DNA from: Coremacera marginata | Lineage: Eukaryota > Arthropoda > Insecta > Diptera > Sciomyzidae | Direction: 5' to 3' | DNA: 64,000 bases | Assembly (NCBI GenBank): GCA_914767935.1 | Contig: OU612045.1 | Span: forward strand, 27,498,290-27,562,289 | Shown here: one piece after another, positions 20,865-32,522 of the stretch | Position numbering within the stretch: position 1 is the stretch's first letter | Layout: each line of letters starts with the position of its first letter | The notes under the pieces: generated by a model | Database searches by the model: none | Told to the model about the DNA's origin: nothing | What the model saw: only the letters and a program-made list of their open reading frames with translations | Position numbers and translations under genes: made by a program

Positions 20865-22840
20865 ATGGCCCCAATAGGAACCCAGACAACAACCACAACA
20901 CGCACACAAACCACGCACTTGAGCCACAGCTACAGCCACAACAACAACAACAGCAGCAGAAGTGAAATCAGACTACGCCGAAAAACAATCAAACGGCAAC
21001 AATCGACCTTCTCTCTGTGTTGGCCGCAAAGCCGGCTCATCTGGCTTTGGTTGTGCTTGCTTGCAACTTTAACAACTCACACCATGGCCGACTGTCCCAG
21101 TGTGTGCGAGTGCAAGTGGAAGAGCGGCAAGGAGTCTGTGCTGTGCCTTAATGCAAACTTAACACATATCCCAGTGCCACTAGATGCCGGCACTCAGGTG
21201 CTCGATCTGACGGGCAACGAAATCGTTAGCATACCGCACGACACTTTCGCTGCGGCGCAGCTGCTTAATCTACAGAAGGTTTATCTGGCTAAATGTCGCT
21301 TGCGTGTCATCGAGCGTTATGCATTTCGTAAGCTGATCAATCTGGTTGAGTTGGATCTGAGCTACAATCAACTGAGCAGCATACCGTCACAGTCATTCGA
21401 TGCCATTACGGAATTGCGTGAGCTCAAGCTCACCGGCAATCCTATCTACCGCGTGTCCAATGAAGCGTTTGCCAAGGTGCCGCAACTGGTGCGGCTTGAT
21501 TTGTCTGACTGCAAGCTGTCAGTCGTTGAGGTGCGTGCCTTTGCGGGACTTGAGTCGAGTCTCGAGTGGCTCCGGCTGGACGGCAACAAGTTAAGCGAAG
21601 TGCGCGCCGGTACCATAACATCGCTCAGCAATCTACATGGCATTGAGTTGGCACGCAATCAATGGAACTGCTCCTGCAGTCTACGGCCATTGCGCGTCTG
21701 GATGCTACGTGAGAACATACCTTGTGGCATACCGCCAATATGCCGCGCTCCTATGAGACTCGCCGGTAAGCCGTGGGACAAAATCGAACTGGATGACTTT
21801 GCATGCGTGCCGCAAATTATTGCCACCGACACAACGGCTCACGGCGTCGAGGGACGCAATGTGACCATGAGCTGTTTTGTGGAGGGAGTACCAGAGCCAT
21901 CGGTGCGCTGGATGGTTAAGAATCGTGTGATAGCCAATCTGACAGCATCAAGCGCAGATGCGCCGGACATGCTGCCGCATTCCGCTGCGGCAACTCAAGG
22001 CCGCAAAACATATGTGGTGAATATGCTGCGCAATGCCTCAAATCTCACCATACTCACTGCAGACATGCAAGACGCCGGCATTTACACGTGTGCCGCCGAG
22101 AACAAGGCCGGCAAGGTTGAAGCCTCGGTAACGCTTGCAGTCTCAAGACGTCCACCCGAAGCGCCACTAGGCGTCAAAATTGTGCTGCTTTGCATACTCA
22201 TTGCGTTGTTATTTGTCGTTGGCTCATCATTTGCGGCGATTTGTTTCTGTTCACTGCGCCGCAAGCGCAAGATGCGGCTGTGGAATACGGTGCCGCCAGC
22301 GCGCACAGAAAGCTATGAAAAAATTGAGATGACAACGCGTGCGGAACGTGGCGGAGGTTGTGGTGGTGGAAATGCTAGAAATAGTGGCGGCAACGGCAGG
22401 CCTGACTTGGGTGGCTCAAATGGCTCGAACGGCGCTGGGAGTGGTGGCAATGCGGGTTCTAGCCTGGGTTACTGCATCGAGGAGAACGGCTATCTGCGTA
22501 CAGCAACAACACCGCTCTGTGGCTCTGATGATGGTATCGCCATTGTGAATCCTAGCAGCGCTCACGCAAAACGCAACGGTGATTATCGCAATATACCAAC
22601 GCACTGTGATGACGATGGCACGGGCTATGAAGATACCGATCCAGGCTCTGGTTGTGCAAATTTTGCAACATCAGCAACACGCTGGAAAGCGGGCTCAGGA
22701 GGAGCACAGGATGTCAAACGAAGAGCAGGTGCCGCAATGGCATCAACGCAAGCAACATCATCGACGACTACAACTGCGACGACAGCCGCCACATTGCTGG
22801 AGGACACAGATTTGCATATTCCGCGTCTGATTGACATCGG
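20865..22840 (+). CDS. kek5: Kekkon-family LRR-Ig transmembrane protein, kek5-like, first coding exon
   Basis: Encodes residues 1-659, the last codon split by the intron. Order: a 56-residue polar N-terminus, hydrophobic signal LIWLWLCLLATLT (58-70), an LRR N-cap with cysteines 77, 81, 83 and 94, about six leucine-rich repeats (108-265), an LRR C-cap with cysteines 269, 271, 287, 293 and 314, one Ig C2 domain (Cys337, Trp349, DAGIYTCAAENKAG with Cys409), a membrane span (about 437-462), then RRKRK and ESYEKIEM. This signature is that of the fly Kekkon family, neural and epithelial surface proteins; Kek5 is reported to modulate BMP signalling and Kek1 the EGF receptor. The start ATGG at 20865 is the last one upstream of the signal peptide and has a good context. 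The exon ends at GG before GTGAGT (22841), phase 2. The kek5 call over kek1-4/6 rests on recalled similarity of the Ig, juxtamembrane and tail regions. Confidence 0.85.
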
Positions 22841-24159
22841 GTGAGTGTGACTTCCTTTTGCCATAGTGCTTGCCATAGTGTTCATGGTAAAGAGCTTCCT
22901 TTATTTGTTGTTCGTCGTTCGTTGCTTTAATGATGCCCGGATGTTAAGTACGCGACACTCACTTGACACCCTCGGCCACCCGAGGGTTGCATTCTTGTTG
23001 AGACGTTAGTCGTGGTAGTTGGCAGTGGCTAAAAAGGTGCTAATGATGTGTGAAATCGGTGTTTATAGGTGTGTGCGTGCGTGGCTTTGTTTTTCAAGTA
23101 GCTTGGTTTGTTCAGTTCTATTTAGCTTAGGAATGAGAAACGTTTTTGTGTCGCTTAAACTTTGTATGTTCAGAATGGTGTGCACTCTATTTATGTGCAA
23201 TTGACGATTGCAGCTGCAGGACTTTGAATGAAATACCGTGACTAGGGTGCAAGGGACTCTTTTTTTTCAAAGTTGCAAGTGCGGAGTTTCATTTAGTGGA
23301 AGCGTCGTTTCACAAGGATCATAGCCGAAAAAAGCAATCGCGCCATATTTATGTTTTTGACTAAAGATGAAGTCAGGTAAAGGGAGCTACTTACTTTACC
23401 AGAATTATGACGGTGGACGGTACTTTGACATTCAGATTTAAAAGATGTAATGAATAGTTTTTTTCTGTTTTGCGTTTTCAGGCATTTTATATAGAATATT
23501 TGAACAGAGAACATATTATTCATCTTATGTTACAGCAGACAAAAAAAAAAAAATCAAAACGTAATATTTGCCTATTAAAATAAAAAATTCAAATAATAAT
23601 GTGAATTAACTCATTACTTTCAGGTATTATTTCCAATATAAATTTCAAAATACTTGCTTAAGTAAAGAAAAATTATTCTGCCTTAGGAAAGTTGAACTTT
23701 GCCTACAAAGGTCACAATAATTTTAATTGAAAAAATTATAGAAGTTTGTATTTTAAAGAACCATTTTCATCTATAGTTTTAAATGTTCAAAAAGAATCTG
23801 ATATTAAAAAAAAAAATAGACAGTGGGGACAGCCGACCAAAATTAAAACTAAAAGTTATAAAAAATTTAAAACTATGAAATTAATAAGGGTTTTTTAAAT
23901 ATTCATTCATTTCATTATCGATCATCGTGTTATATTTGATAGAATCGAGTAATACTTATTTCCGATCATTGGACATAGTCAAACCCGATGCTTCATAAAA
24001 AATTAAATAAGTAGTAGATTTTTATCATCTATAAAGTAAATATTGAAATCTCCACTTAGTATCATAGGTTCGTCGTCAAAATTTTCGGTAAATCTTTTTT
24101 CGAGTATTTAAGAACCTCTTTTAAGTAAATCATCAAATTTTCCTATACAAAAATATCCC

Positions 24160-24485
24160 GAACTTACCCCTAGAAGGGTCGAATATATGAGCTGGTCCTA
24201 TTATTTTTTCCCCTTCAACATTTCCGCTAAACACACCCAAGGCTTATTTGCTACCTTTCTGGGGATCATAATACAAGAAACAGAAAAACTGCCGATTACA
24301 TTCATATCTCCCCCAAATTGACCTCTAAAGGGTGTAAATATATCAGCTGGTCCTATTAATTTTAATGCTTCAACATTATGCTCGACCACATCTACCACCA
24401 TTCTGGGGGCCCCATACAAGAAACACAACAATTGTCTATTATCGTTCATATCTCTCCCAAACTAACCCCTAGAGAGGTAAAATTT
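24160..24485 (+). repeat. Tandem repeat, ~150 bp unit, about 2.3 copies
   Basis: The box GAGCTGGTCCTATTA recurs as variants near 24189, 24341 and 24488, each preceded by an ACCCCTAGA-like box and separated by ATACAAGAAAC stretches. The unit spacing is about 146-153 bp. Confidence 0.6.
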
Positions 24486-24554
24486 ATGAGCAGGTCTTCT
24501 TAGACTATTGCATAGTTAGAAATGCAAGCATAAACAGGACAGGCATTAACAGTG

Positions 24555-24670
24555 ATGACATTAACAGTGGCGACGATATAACATTGCTAACGTTAACATT
24601 GCTGACGTTGACATTGCTAACATTAACATTACTGACGTTAACATTGTCGACGTTATCAGTGCTGACGCAA
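24555..24670 (+). repeat. Minisatellite, 15 bp unit
   Basis: Degenerate units such as GCTAACGTTAACATT and GCTGACGTTGACATT repeat about seven times. In one frame this reads as a repeating LLTLT peptide, which is not a gene. Confidence 0.75.
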
Positions 24671-24950
24671 ATTCATAACATTTATCCCACCGAAAAGTGT
24701 TCAACGCCCCTAAAGAAGTTTTCACTAAAAAAAAAAATTATAAGATATTACATCTCGAACGAATGCAATTTTATAAAAATTAGGTTGACATTTTTTTTAA
24801 ACTTTTATGTACCTAATCCTTTGAGACGATATTCGCTTGAATGTTATATTAAAATTTTGAAAAGTTGTATAATCCAGAAAATACATATTCTACAAAATGA
24901 AATGTATTACGAGGTATTTTATGTGAAGCGGTCAACTTTCTATCAGGTTG

Positions 24951-25435
24951 TTATGTTATGTTATGTTATGTTATGTTATGTTATGTTATGTTATGTTATG
25001 TTATGTTATGTTATGTTATGTTATGTTATGTTATGTTATGTTATGTTATGTTATGTTATGTTATGTTATGTTATGTTATGTTATGTTATGTTATGTTATG
25101 TTATGTTATGTTATGTAATGTTACATTATGTTATGTTATGTTATGTTATGTTATGTTATGTTATGTTATGTTATGTTATGTTATGTTATGTTATGTTATG
25201 TTATGTTATGTTATGTTATGTTATGTTATGTTATGCTATGCTATGTTATGTTATGTTATGTTATGTTATGTTATGTTATGTTATGTTATGTTATGTTATG
25301 TTATGTTATGTTATGTTATGTTATGCTATGTTATGTTATGTTATGTTATGGTATGTTATGTTTTGTTATGTTTTGTTATGTTATGTTATGTTATGTTATG
25401 TTATGTTATGTTATGTTATGTTATGTTATGTTATG
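24951..25435 (+). repeat. Pentanucleotide satellite (TTATG)n, 97 units
   Basis: 485 bp in strict 5-bp register with scattered variants (TTATGCTATG, TTTTG, GTATG, TAATG/TTACA). It is stop-free in the plus-strand frames and produces meaningless MLCYV-type repeat peptides. Confidence 0.97.
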
Positions 25436-27664
25436 TTTGCTGGTAAAAATGTTATCCATTTAATTTTGTAAACTTTTTGGTCTGTTAGACATCTAAAATC
25501 TCCAATTTGAGTGTGCCTGTTAACTTGTGCCTGTAGGAATTTTAGTTTCCGAATTGAGATTCCTAAAATCTTAATATAACTTTTTCGAAAAGGATATCTG
25601 TTTGAAAAAAATATTTTTAAAAAAGTGAGTTTATTTATCAGTCACATTAAAAAAAATAGTTTTTATATTTTTATAGTACCAATATTTTTTTAAGAATCGA
25701 CAATTTTTAAATTGCCTTTCGTTATATAGAAAAATTTAAAAATATCGACATAAAAAAAAGTATGTTGATATATTTGCTTACTCTTTGTTTTGAAAATAAT
25801 TAAAAATATCAATACACGACTGAGCATATTATCAAATATATCCTTAGCATAACTATTTCATTTTTTTATAAAAATTTCTTGAGATGAGAAATCGCTTTTA
25901 AAGAAAGAATATAAGTAAAAGGAAAGAATAATGATAAGAACACTGAAAGAATTTAGGGGTGATACTAGTCCTATGTGAGGCTTAGGTTTTATAAAATCAC
26001 CTAAAATTTGAGTATGACTTTTTCTGAAACAATTCAACTGAGAAAAGAGAATTTAATATAAAGATAAATCATTAGACAGTGATTGTTATGGAGAACTGGG
26101 TGATTTTTTCAGTTCATTTTCTTGAACTTCGATATTTTTAAAATTATTTTGTATAATATAAAAAAATTTAAAGTGTCGAAGTTTAAAAAATTTCATTTTA
26201 GTTTATTTTAAAAAAATTTCATTTAAGTCTATTTTAAAAAATTTCCCTTGATTATAATTTGAATCTACCACGAAATCGTTTTCGAAAAATTTATATTTTG
26301 TCCTTTTGATTTTAACTATTTTACGAAACCCTAAAGAGACTACGCACAAAATTTTGTTCACAAAATGGGGTCAATTTAAAAATCTGAAAAAATCTGAAAA
26401 AGAAAAACTGAAAACAGGGTAGTTTTTTTTGACATTTGGAGCCAATCAACAACCATCCACCATTGAAGTTCGAAAAAGGTCATAAAAGGACCACTCCAAT
26501 ATTCATATTATTGGGTGAATTTTGACGAAGTCTGACGGGCTGAATCTTTCAAAGTTTGCAAATATTCAACTTAGAAATTTAACAGAATTTTTGTGTAACT
26601 TAAAATTTGAGGCTTTTTTTGGGCATAACACATTAAATTTGTCGTTTTTCGAAAACATTTAAAAAACAAAAAAGTCAGAGTCACTTAAATTTTATTTCAA
26701 TTTCATTTAGTACAGAATCTTACCTAATAGAAAAATGAAAAATCTACTCCAAATTCGTCCGACTTTTGAAAATATTTAATTTTTCCGAACTGCCCAAATC
26801 GCCTACTTGCACCTTTGTGCTACATGCCTTGTCAAAATATTTGTTACTGTTGATCCAAGATCCTCTAAAATCTAACCATTTTCGAACATTTGCAGTACAC
26901 AGCTATTATTCTGTTTGGCAACCCTTCCGACGAATGTTTGTCAAGATCGGCTAATATTTGTATGAGTCCCCGATACAAAACAGCCTAAAAAATTGATATT
27001 AGTCCAAGGGAGATACCCCTAGAGACTGACCGATTTCAACAAATTTTGAAATTTTTCTTAATTGACTTAAACTAGCCAAGCATACAAAATTGCATTATCA
27101 TAGGAGCACTCCTTCTATTTTTGACCAACTTTTGTATGGGATCAAAGTACTGCACGGTTCACCCATGGAAAATCCTGGCTGAAGGCTTACTTTGATTTTT
27201 TTCTTTTTCATAGCATTGGATTCTTTATCTGCTTACTCCTTTTATTGTGCATAAACTTTTGTCTCAAACTATTCATATATTTCTGATATTCTTATGAATG
27301 TGAATATTTTAATTTACCATAACGTAGAAAACTACTCACCAGTCAGAAAAGTAGTTTAAAACGGATTAAAAATTTTCGAAAATTGTGAATCTAATAGCTT
27401 CGAAGGGAAGAAAATGGGTTTCTATGTATTTTTACAAAACTACTACTCTTGCATTTTATAGTTATATATTGCGCTATTTTATCGACCAATACTGTATACA
27501 CACATCTCTGTTATCAATTTCACAAATTTTCCTCATTTGGTGCATCGTTCTTTAAATTCCAAAAATTTCAGCCGAAGCTCATTCTCCATTTGAAATCAAT
27601 TTCAAAGTCTTTAATAACTCATTAATTCTGTTTTTGTTTCTCTCCTTCTCATTTTTTCCTTCAG

Positions 27665-28895
27665 CTCGAATCCTGAATCGGCCTCCAGTTCGATATCAAG
27701 TCAAGTGGATGCTGCCGCACGCCTAAATGCAGCCTTCTCACATGTGCCCGCATGGACAGCTCAGCTGCCTACAACGAAAATTTCATCACCGCGCTCTAAA
27801 TCTGACTACAATACAGCAGCTAATGCCAGTGGTCTATACTACGGGAAGAGTGGTAATCCAGGTTTTAGTGAGAGCAACATCGATCAGGATCTTTTCGACA
27901 GCAATTACCCTGATCTGCTAGATATAGCTAAGTATGCAGTGGCTCAGGCCACTAGCGTTACATCCGCCGCCACACAATATGCCACCGCAGCTGCACACAG
28001 CCAAATGTCGAGCAGCAGTCTGTGTACGCTGCCGCGTAAGCTCAAGAATACCGGAAAATACTTTAAAAACTCCTCCGACAGTCAATCGCCGTTGCTGGCG
28101 GACAGTTCCAGCAAGTATGGCAGCAGTACGCTGGGCGATGCTGGTTTTCTCAACGAAGTGGCGGGATTTGGGCGACGCTATTCTGCTGAATCATCGTACT
28201 CAAACTACGCCGGTGGCACCTTGTATACGGCTGGGCAGCGTTCGAATAGTTATCTTAATCTTGTGCAGAGCTGCAATAAAAGTGGTCTGAGTGTCACAGC
28301 CACTGCTGCTGCTGCGGGTATTACATTGAGCTCAGCAGCTGCAGCCGCGGCGGCAACACAGCGTCGTAATCCAAGTTTGCCTTCATCACCGATACATGAG
28401 GTGCATCAGCATCAGCGCTCATTCAGCTCGGCTGCAACACCACTGCTGGACTTTACCACGCTGACAACGCGTTCTGGGACAGCGCCTGTGACAGCGGTAG
28501 CTGCCGCGACTGGCTCAAGCAGCACTACACCGACATTGCATGCAACACCCGTCACATCATCGTCATCCACGGCATACGATTATCATGCAGCGCAATTGGA
28601 ACGTTTTCTTGAGGAATATCGCAACCTACAGGATCAACTATGCAAAATGAAGGAAACTTGTGAGACGATACGTAAGAAGGAGGTGCCATTGCGTGGTCAT
28701 TCGGCCCAACTTGCCGATCCGGTTATGTTCAATGCAGCCATGGCGGTCAGCAGTCCGACCTCACATCCCAAGACCATGCTGAAGAATAAAGCAATTTTGC
28801 CGGGTCAACCACCGGATCCGCCGCCCTATTGGCTACATCGCAATGCCATGTTAAAGCGACTCAACGACTCACAAACAGACATCTTCAAAAGCTAA
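27665..28895 (+). CDS. kek5: Kek5-like protein, last coding exon (cytoplasmic tail)
   Basis: Completes the split glycine codon and adds 409 residues (660-1068), ending at TAA 28893-28895. The start at 27665 follows TTCAG, and there is no stop between the acceptor and the tail frame. The tail is rich in Ser, Thr, Ala and Asn, with poly-Ala runs (ATAAAAGITL and SSAAAAAAATQRR). It has a short region of likely helical character (LERFLEEYRNLQDQLCKMKE) and a proline patch, LPGQPPDPPPYWLHR, close to the C-terminus. It ends SQTDIFKS. The whole protein, about 1068 residues, is somewhat longer than I recall for Drosophila Kek5 (about 930). Most of the excess appears to be low-complexity tail, plus the long segment before the signal peptide. 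There is no enzymatic domain. The conserved-looking blocks near 28590-28890 are the likeliest binding sites for intracellular partners. Confidence 0.85.
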
Positions 28896-29425
28896 TGAAA
28901 CTATGCATAGATTATTATGTTGGAACGAGTGCTATTGAGACATGTTGTAAAAAATTTTACCTAATATTAAACTAGTTAATAATTTTCTTCAATCTCTCTT
29001 TAAGTTAAACTAGAGTTTATATTTCTATAAAAAAAAAAACAAAAAGAAACCAAGCAATATATAGACTTTAAATTTTTAATCCCCATCTTAGACTTCTGTA
29101 AAAAGTTTTTCACTCTACCTACTATTGTACTTGTATGTAATTAATTTAGCAAAAGATCTCAACTTCTTTGAATTGCCTAACGTGAGTCACAGTTTTAGCA
29201 GAAATGAGACTTTATATAAGATACTGCGTTCTTAAATCTAGTTAAGCAGAATCGACTAAGTATAGCGTTTAAGTAAATTGGGGATGAGCAAATCAAAGTT
29301 GAAACAAATATGTAAAATTATAACTAATTATAAAATATTGATTATTAAAATTTAATTTAGGGAAATAATTGAAGTCATACAAAAAAGAATTCAATACTGA
29401 AAATAAACTAGTTTACAAAATTAGA
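28896..29425 (+). other. kek5: Probable 3' UTR of the kek5-like gene
   Basis: AT-rich, non-coding and free of transposon sequence up to the SINE that starts at 29553. Two ATTAAA-like hexamers occur early; the best signal is AATAAA at 29402. The end of the transcript is inferred. Confidence 0.45.
29402..29407 (+). promoter_or_regulatory. Candidate polyadenylation signal AATAAA
   Basis: Canonical hexamer about 0.5 kb after the stop codon of the kek5-like gene, followed by T-rich DNA. In AT-rich sequence such hexamers arise often by chance. Confidence 0.35.
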
Positions 29426-29552
29426 AGTAATGCATTTTTATTTCGTATATGTATTGAACAAATAGTAAGTATGGGTTGTGGCAGCTGATGTTTGAATTTT
29501 TGTAATGCCAACCAAAACTTAAAAGAAATAACTGATTCAACTCATTCTACTT

Positions 29553-29865
29553 GGGTATAGTGTGAGGCCCATACGCCAGAGAAACCTGGTTTGAATCCCA
29601 CCTGACACAGAAAGTTTTTTAATTGAATTATTCTTTTCTGTTTGGTAGTCACCTCTCTGCAGGCAATGGCATACCTCAGAGAGTAAAAACTGCCATGAAA
29701 AGCTTCTTGAGAACATAAGCCGTTCGGAGTTGGCTTAAAACTTATAGGTCCAGCTCTCTATCATTTGTGTTCAAACATTTCACAACATGCACAACACAAT
29801 TGATCCTTAGAAGCTCGGTCAAAGTCCTTTCAAGGGCTGAAATGACCATTTCGTTTTTTTTTCGT
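29553..29865 (+). mobile_element. tRNA-derived SINE, copy 1 (head truncated)
   Basis: Contains the family's second promoter box, GGTTTGAATCCC, at about 29589-29600 (canonical GGTTCRANNCC with T for C). Then comes the shared body: CACCTCTCTGCAGGCAATGG, GAGAGTAAAAACTGCCATGA, CATAAGCCGTTCGGAGTTGG and CAAGGGCTGAAATGACCATT, ending in CGTTTTTTTT. The first promoter box is partly missing. Other copies lie at 48950, 58894 and 59198. Confidence 0.85.
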
Positions 29866-29999
29866 TATTGTACCAACGCTAGAACCGAAAACCGAACACT
29901 ATTAGTTCCAAATATCAATTTAATAACGACCATAGCCAACTGTTGACTACATACGCATAAGGAATAATATTAAGTACTTGAAATTGTTAATACTTACTT

Positions 30000-30685
30000 A
30001 CTTAGGTGACCGTAACAACCCGTGTCCGGATTTCGACCGACCTCATCAGCTCTCGCCAGGCGCCTCTGCTTTGCGCGCGCCTTTTCCAATCGGATACACC
30101 AAGTGCGGTTAGGGCTTCCTCAGCCTGGTCCATCCATCGGAGGCATGGTCTCCCTCGTCGTCGTTAACCAGCGACCCTCGCCTCGAGCACCTTTTTCGCT
30201 GGAGCTTCGTCGTTCATACGATGGACATGGCCCAGCCAGCGTAGTCGCTGCACAGTTATACGCCGAACTACGTCAATGTCATCGTAGAGCTCATACAGCT
30301 CGTGGTTCATTCGGATGCGATAGTCATCGCCGACTCGAACAGGACCGAAGATTTTGCGAAGAACTTTTCTCTCGAACACCCCCAGAGCGGCTGCGTCAGT
30401 TTGCGAAACTACCCATGCCTCAGCGCCATAAAGCAGCACAGGTAGAACGAGCGTCTTGTAGAGTGTTAGTTTTGTCGATCGGGAGAGGGTTCTGGAACTT
30501 AGTTGCTTACTGAGCCCGTAGTAGCACCTATTAGCAATTTCCAGGCTGATTTCGTTTTTGGAATTAATGGCGGTGCCAAGGTAAACAAACTCCTTGACTA
30601 CTTCAAAGTTATAGCTGCCGGATGAAACGTGGGAGTCTAAACGCCGCGCTCCCTTGTTTGTAGACAGCATATACTTTGTGGGGAA
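30000..30685 (-). pseudogene. RTE-type LINE, 3' end fragment
   Basis: On the minus strand a continuous 168-residue frame (30164-30670) shows VVKEFVYLGTAINSK, NRCYYGLSKQLSSRTLS, LTLYKTLVLPVLLYGAEAW and ERKVLRKIFGPV, then ELYELYDDIDVVRRITVQRL and RWLGHVHRMNDEAPAKKV. This is the standard C-terminal domain of RTE-clade reverse transcriptases. The 5' break is at about 30680, just after the region that reads KYMLSTNK in the longer copy at 54 kb. The 3' end (plus-strand left side, about 29990-30005) shows tandem TTAC units, the short-repeat tail usual for RTE elements. The core reverse transcriptase is missing, so the copy is dead. Confidence 0.88.
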
Positions 30686-30689
30686 CAGT

Positions 30690-32255
30690 TGTGTAAAAAT
30701 TTGCTGAATGGTACAATTCGAGTAATCGATCGAAAAAATTCTGTGCTACCAGAAACCCTTAACTGGTACACCTCAATAAATGTAGTTACAAGTTTATTTT
30801 TTTTTTTTCAAAGAACACCTTAAGTAACAACACGACTGATCAATGCGAAAGCATGCACACACCTAAAATCTTGAAATGTACTGAGCGTTAGCGAATGAAT
30901 GGTGAAATAATGAGAGAAATGTAATATATTATTGTTTGTAAGAAAAGTTAGGGTCAATCTTTGGCTCTAAATTCTAAACTGTGACAACTTTTCTGACGTT
31001 TAGAGTAACAACACATTCAGAGAAAACATCGCTCACTAAAGTATCGCTTCCATAATAATTCAAAGCAGTTGACTCCAGCTTGACTGACAGCAGCTTACAA
31101 TCTGCATGATTTACTGACAGTGAAAGAGCAATTATTTTAGTATAAAGGTCGCACATGTTTTACGCAATAGATTCCGTCAAAACTAGCCAAGTACTGAATA
31201 ATGGCTGCGTGACTCCAAGTCTTTCTACCCCCTCAAAGGGATTATTTACGCCGGAAAGTAGTCAGGTCAGGAACGTGAAGCTTATCAGATCTAGAATGTT
31301 GCCAACGAATTGGTTGCAAAATACCCTCATACGGGTCGCACAGTTTACGAGTATGCCAAAAACATCTTCTCATCTTTTAATGTTGCACTAACTTTGATGA
31401 GACAGAAAACTGAATTTGTTGCATCAGTACAGTTAAATAAAACATTTGCCCCGCCTGAGTTTCTAAGAAGTGCGTTGCGTTTTCAGCTCAATGTATGGGT
31501 TTTACGAAGTCTACGTCTCGTTGTTCTCAGGTGCTGATGACAAATAAATCGGTTCTGCTCTTGTCCCCATTGCACTACACTTGTGAAGTTAATACAGCCA
31601 CCAAAAATCGAAAGCCAAGGGTTATTCTGGACTACTGGATCAGATACTTGGCACATATTCAACCAAAAGATCAACCGCTTATTGATCCCTAACAATGTTC
31701 TATAACATTATTGATATTACCGCTTTAGCCTCATTCATAATTTCATTCATTCATAATTTTTGAAAATTTCTCAAAAATCTGAATTTCGAAATGCTATGGA
31801 GGCATTTGATGTAAAAGTAAAATTGAAATTAAGTTTTGAAACATATCAAAATGGAAATTATAACAACTTTCATATTTTTTAACTTTGTAGGTCATATTGC
31901 AAATACTGCAACAAAGCGGCTTGTGCTGAGTATTAAACATCCGATATAACGGTGCAATACTTGCACTCTAAAATTGAATGCGCAATAAGCAGCAGCACAA
32001 AAATAAATTGTTTACTCTTTTTAATATTTGCATAAAAAAATTAAATTTCTACAAGATTATTATTATTTTGCCTCCTTTTTATTTACTTTTAAAAACTATT
32101 TTCGTTCTTTATCTATTTAAGCACTTTATACAATCAAAAGTCAACATGAAAACCAAAAACAGACACACAACAGACACAAACGACTGCTTGAAGGTCCCTA
32201 AACCTTGTCACTTTTTTAACAACTCCGGAACTGTCACTAACTGGAGGTTTATATA
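30690..32255. other. Non-coding stretch, no gene seen
   Basis: Several 60-100 codon frames exist (31155-31391, 31310-31537, 31495-31692, 31978-32280) but none has a domain. They overlap each other in different frames. No RNA gene recognised. Confidence 0.5.
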
Positions 32256-32458
32256 TATAAGGTCCGTGTCATATTTATAAGGTCACAAGATATTTTTAAA
32301 AATATGAAGTGCTTGTATATTATTTTGCACTACTGTTTTACTAAAATGTTCTCTGCGAGTGTTCAAATAAAACAGAGTACAAATGTATATTTTTTAGCTA
32401 ACGGTATTCCTGTTATCTTAATAAACAATAAAGGTACTTGTTTCATACTTATAAGGTC
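32256..32458 (+). repeat. Left terminal inverted repeat of the Tc3-like element
   Basis: Pairs with 33658-33860 in reverse complement, with scattered differences. Carries the repeated ATAAGGTC box at 32257, at about 32277 and at the inner edge (about 32451). Confidence 0.88.
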
Positions 32459-32522
32459 AAAATTAACTTTTTATTTCTACATAATTTTTTTAAACATAAA
32501 CGAAAACAAAAATATCATAAAA

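Larger units (their letters stand above)
22841..27664 (+). other. kek5: Intron of the kek5-like gene (4.8 kb)
   Basis: Donor GTGAGT at 22841, acceptor TTTTTTCCTTCAG ending at 27664. Joining at these sites keeps one open frame through both exons (the split glycine codon GG|C). The intron is AT-rich and holds three tandem arrays (24160-24485, 24555-24670, 24951-25435). No transposase or nested gene is recognisable; the 295-codon frame at 24584-25471 is a product of the arrays. Confidence 0.8.

Noticed and set aside
20600..20965. 121-codon frame before and overlapping the kek5 start, considered as an alternative N-terminus
   Set aside because: It is in another frame from the LRR-Ig protein, has no signal peptide and is a CAA/CAG-driven polar string; at most an upstream frame.
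21446..22885. Several 60-86 codon frames on either strand within the kek5 coding exon
   Set aside because: Shadows of the real coding frame; none has independent features.
24584..25471. A 295-codon frame in the kek5 intron
   Set aside because: Consists of the 15-bp minisatellite, a short unique stretch and the TTATG array; not protein-like.
30022..30513. 163-codon plus-strand frame
   Set aside because: Antisense shadow of the RTE reverse transcriptase; the minus strand carries the family motifs.
31155..31695. Overlapping 65-78 codon frames as a small gene
   Set aside because: No domain, no consistent frame, no flanking splice or element structure.
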